A DNA stretch of 9,048 nt, taken from the NCBI GenBank assembly GCA_021151615.1, contig JAGKXA010000178.1:1-9048 (forward strand), written 5' to 3'. The notes below the pieces were generated by a model. It did no database searches. It saw nothing but the letters and a program-made list of their open reading frames with translations, and was not told where the DNA came from. Below, piece by piece: positions 6,522-9,048 of this stretch. Numbering within the stretch: position 1 is the stretch's first letter; every line of letters starts with the position of its first letter. Source of the DNA: Cellvibrionaceae bacterium (lineage in GTDB: Bacteria > Pseudomonadota > Gammaproteobacteria > Pseudomonadales > Cellvibrionaceae). The position numbers and the translations under genes are program-made.

Positions 6522-6974
6522 TTACGAATCATCGCCAATGATAATTAATTTTGGATCAAGCTCATTGCCATCCACTATAATTCCATAATCAAATACAACA
6601 CTCCCTGTACGCTTCAGCTCGTCTTTATATTCTCTTTTTTGAAAGAAATCCTTAGGTATTTTAATAGCAACAACCCCATCGCGTGAACTACTGTATCTTT
6701 CAATCCCTAGCGGAGATTTATTTCCCTTGAAATAAATTATGAACTTTTCAGGGCCTGCAAATACAACTTTTTGCCCAGGTTTCAAAACCACTTTCAAGTC
6801 AACCAGTTTTTTATCGGGAGCACCTTTTTTGTCAAGCGGCAGACCAACAATAGCAGTAGGTGTACCAGAAATGACTTTTACCGCACCATCATAAGCCTCC
6901 TTAGAATCAATTGCAGAACAACCTGATGCGAAAAGCATTGAAAAAATTATAACCTTAGTCTTTAGCGCTTTCAT
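6522..6974 (-). CDS. Small putative lipoprotein of unknown function
   Basis: A 150-aa protein with a lipoprotein signal peptide: a charged start (MKALKTK), a hydrophobic core (VIIFSMLFAS) and a lipobox ending in ASGC, so Cys19 would be acylated after cleavage. Ser at position +2 would favour the outer membrane under the usual Lol rule. The mature part is rich in Lys, Val, Ile and Gly, alternates hydrophobic and charged residues as a small beta-rich domain would, and has no motif I recognise. A very good ribosome binding site (AGGAGGAAAA) precedes the ATG. It starts 21 nt after the cyclase/TPR gene and is probably translated from the same transcript, so it may act with that protein at the envelope; this is inferred from spacing. 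The predicted lipoprotein class is firm; the function is unknown. Confidence 0.85.
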   Translation of the reverse strand: MKALKTKVIIFSMLFASGCSAIDSKEAYDGAVKVISGTPTAIVGLPLDKKGAPDKKLVDLKVVLKPGQKVVFAGPEKFIIYFKGNKSPLGIERYSSSRDGVVAIKIPKDFFQKREYKDELKRTGSVVFDYGIIVDGNELDPKLIIIGDDS

Positions 6975-6995
6975 TTTTCCTCCTAGAACATTGAT

Positions 6996-9048
6996 TTATT
7001 TTGTAGCATTAAACCTTTTAAAATCTGGATCTCCGAACAATAAAACTCTGGAATAGCCAAGCTCCTCCAAATTCTTAGATGAGGCTATAACATTTTTTAC
7101 ATCCAAAAAACATAAATAAACTCTTAATTTTGCATATTCTAAATTTATCGGATCACCGCCTATACGCTCAGCCTCTTTTAAAGCATTTAAAGCACCATCT
7201 CGATCCCCCATGTACGCAAACGCAACAGCAAGATAATGATATGGTTCATCAAGATATGGATTATTAGCAAGTATTTTTTTGGCATTAGCCGCACTTGATG
7301 CATAAAGGCTCATCGCCTTCTCAGATTTTCCATCTACAAACCTAGATGCATCAGCCATATGCAAGAGCCACTTATATCCATCAGGATCCAAAGATGACGC
7401 CATTGAATAGTTTTTAATAGCACTTTCAAATTCCCCATTTAGATAGTAAATGAATCCTAAATTTGAAAAAATTGCGCTATTAGGTTCTATTTTTGACGCT
7501 CTTTCAAATGCATCCGCCGCAGCTGAAAACTCACCAATTTCAACGTAAATTGCCCCCATATTGTTTAGAACTGAAAGATTCTCAGGTGTCATAGTTAAGG
7601 CATTCTTATACATATCTAACGCCTCGCTATAACGCCCCCTGCTATTAAGAACTCTTGCATATCCTGCGTAAGTTCTCCAGTTTTTTGGTTTTCTGCTAAT
7701 CAAATCAGAAAATATCCTCTCTGCATCCGCCCTCCGCCCAGCGGCGTCATACGCTAGAGCAAGAGACACAAGAACACCTTCATTTTCATTATTTAGGCCT
7801 ACGCCTTTTTCTAAATATTTGATCGCCAACTCATATTTCCCCATACTGCGATAAACCATTCCTATCGCAACAGCCCCCTCTCCACGCCTATCGTCAATTA
7901 ACAACGATTTTTGACAATATTTTTCCGCCTCAAGCAACCACTCATACAAACGGAGCAACTCCCATTTTTGCCTGTAACTTCTGCAGAGCCCAACTAACGC
8001 CAAATTAAAGTTGGAATCATGTAAGAGAGCAGAATTAAAATTTTGAATTGCACGATCAACATTTTCATGCATTGTTGATTTTTGAAGATAATCCAACCCC
8101 TTCAAATAAAAATCATAAGCCGTAATATCATTCGTCAACCTTAACGGCGCTGGCCGAAAATTTTGCAATTGAAATTCATCCGCAAGGTAACGCGCGATTT
8201 CACCCACCAAACGATCCTGTAGGATAAAAATATCCTGATAGGTGCCATCCAGTTTTCCACCGGCGATTTGTACGTTGTCTTTGCGGCGGAATAAGCGGTA
8301 GGCGATGCGGAGGTTGTCGCCGAGTTTTTGGACACTGCCTTCCAAACGTATGGGAGCGTGAATACCTTCTTTGGCGTCGACTATGTAGACGTCGCGCATG
8401 TCCGCGAGTTGGGAGCGGACGGCTTCGGTGATTCCGGCGGAGAAATAGTCCGCATCGCCTTTTTCGTTCATTAGGTTTTTGAAGTCGGCGATTTCTACAT
8501 AGTTAGCGGCATAACCAGGCACTAACCAGCGCGGAATAAAATAAAACCCGGCGGCAATTAATGCCAAAACGGAAACGGCGATTGGGTAGCGGCAGGCGAC
8601 TATTTTTCGGTTGAGGCCACGTAGAAAATAATGCAGGTGATCACGCCAGCCTATGCCCGCCGGCTTAATGAAATAGACACGAATTTTTTGCTGGATATTT
8701 TTCAGCGGTTGCACGCCTAACCGTTTTGCTGGCGATGAGAGCGAAAAACGCACCTCATCGTATACGCTTTGGGAAATGCAAATACCATCGGCGACAGCGA
8801 GCGGTTCAAGGCGCGCAGCGATATTGACTGCATCGCCAAATACCGCACCTTCACGCAGCATGACTTCGCCTTTGTTCAGACCAATGCGAGTTTGCAGCCT
8901 GGGTAATTTTTTATCGCGCGCTTCGTTAAACGCTAATAGATGTTGCTGAATGGCGATTGCGGCAGCGACAGCGGCGGTGGCGGTATCGAAGCGCGCGAAT
9001 ATCGCATCGCCCACAAACTCCACTAACTGCCCGCCCTGCTCTTCTATG
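6996..9048 (-). CDS. Class III adenylate/guanylate cyclase with TolB/FlgO-like and TPR domains (5' end outside window)
   Basis: The frame is open to the window edge. Eight more codons (IEEQGGQL) precede the first visible start-like GTG at 9023, and they fit the family motif I-E-x-x-G-G-x-x-V-E-F-V-G-D, so the true start lies outside. Counting from that GTG, the C-terminal part of a class III cyclase domain covers residues 1 to about 120. It has the metal-binding Asp in VEFVGD (D6) and the transition-state pair N67 and R71 in GDAVNIAARLE. The first metal Asp is upstream and unseen. One membrane helix lies at about 145-164. A TolB/FlgO-like domain follows at about 172-290 (ADYFSAGITEAVRSQL, then RLEGSVQKLGDNLRIAYRLF). 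About nine TPR units fill the remainder to residue 675. It probably makes cyclic nucleotide in the cytoplasm under control of an extracytoplasmic sensor or protein-binding part. GC content drops sharply near 8150, at the start of the TPR part. Family assignment is firm; the product (cAMP or cGMP) is not determined. Confidence 0.9.
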   Translation of the reverse strand, partial: IEEQGGQLVEFVGDAIFARFDTATAAVAAAIAIQQHLLAFNEARDKKLPRLQTRIGLNKGEVMLREGAVFGDAVNIAARLEPLAVADGICISQSVYDEVRFSLSSPAKRLGVQPLKNIQQKIRVYFIKPAGIGWRDHLHYFLRGLNRKIVACRYPIAVSVLALIAAGFYFIPRWLVPGYAANYVEIADFKNLMNEKGDADYFSAGITEAVRSQLADMRDVYIVDAKEGIHAPIRLEGSVQKLGDNLRIAYRLFRRKDNVQIAGGKLDGTYQDIFILQDRLVGEIARYLADEFQLQNFRPAPLRLTNDITAYDFYLKGLDYLQKSTMHENVDRAIQNFNSALLHDSNFNLALVGLCRSYRQKWELLRLYEWLLEAEKYCQKSLLIDDRRGEGAVAIGMVYRSMGKYELAIKYLEKGVGLNNENEGVLVSLALAYDAAGRRADAERIFSDLISRKPKNWRTYAGYARVLNSRGRYSEALDMYKNALTMTPENLSVLNNMGAIYVEIGEFSAAADAFERASKIEPNSAIFSNLGFIYYLNGEFESAIKNYSMASSLDPDGYKWLLHMADASRFVDGKSEKAMSLYASSAANAKKILANNPYLDEPYHYLAVAFAYMGDRDGALNALKEAERIGGDPINLEYAKLRVYLCFLDVKNVIASSKNLEELGYSRVLLFGDPDFKRFNATK

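Noticed and set aside
6506..6522. A/T-only hairpin at the lipoprotein stop as a terminator
   Set aside because: The stem is weak (7 bp with one G-C pair), and there is no T-run after it on the minus strand.

Overview
The window looks like a chromosomal segment from a Gram-negative bacterium. The exporter is built on an inner-membrane adaptor, there is a lipoprotein signal peptide, and a class III cyclase is fused to TPR repeats. Composition is moderate (about 50% GC in the transporter genes), and the overall style suggests a gammaproteobacterium, perhaps of the Cellvibrionaceae. That placement is inference from general impression only.

Left part (1-5674, all minus strand): a tight export operon read right to left. 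It begins with a HlyD-type adaptor, followed by a 959-aa ABC exporter with an N-terminal C39 cysteine peptidase and then a second ABC exporter without a peptidase, cut by the window edge just after its Walker A motif. Genes are spaced 14 nt apart and then overlap by 4 nt. This is the layout of peptide (RiPP or bacteriocin-like) export systems of the NHLP/C39 kind, where the peptidase removes a leader during export.

Middle (5675-6521): an AT-rich stretch that looks intergenic but holds four tiny ORFs of 13 to 19 codons, three with strong ribosome binding sites. Two read rightwards (MSESKTEVPTGVNRSGFD and MRAKKVSAGANRS) and two read leftwards (MKAKTNVKAGPQIVVIKN and MKVKSSVKAGPPLIIKDDF). The pairs converge on a rho-independent hairpin. 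All four align on M-x(2-3)-K-x(1-2)-V-x-[AT]-G followed by a short variable tail. They are the best candidates for the substrates of the adjacent C39 exporter and are the most interesting content of the window. If the peptidase cuts after the [AT]G, the released products would be only 4 to 9 residues long.

Right part (6522-9048, minus strand): a class III nucleotide cyclase with a membrane segment, a TolB/FlgO-like domain and about nine TPRs (5' end outside the window), followed 21 nt later by a small unknown lipoprotein. GC content falls sharply inside the cyclase gene at the junction of the TolB-like and TPR parts (near 8150). The AT-rich composition then continues through the lipoprotein and the peptide cluster to the HlyD start, so about 2.5 kb differs in composition from both flanks.

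No RNA genes, insertion sequences, CRISPR arrays or recognisable modification enzymes were seen.
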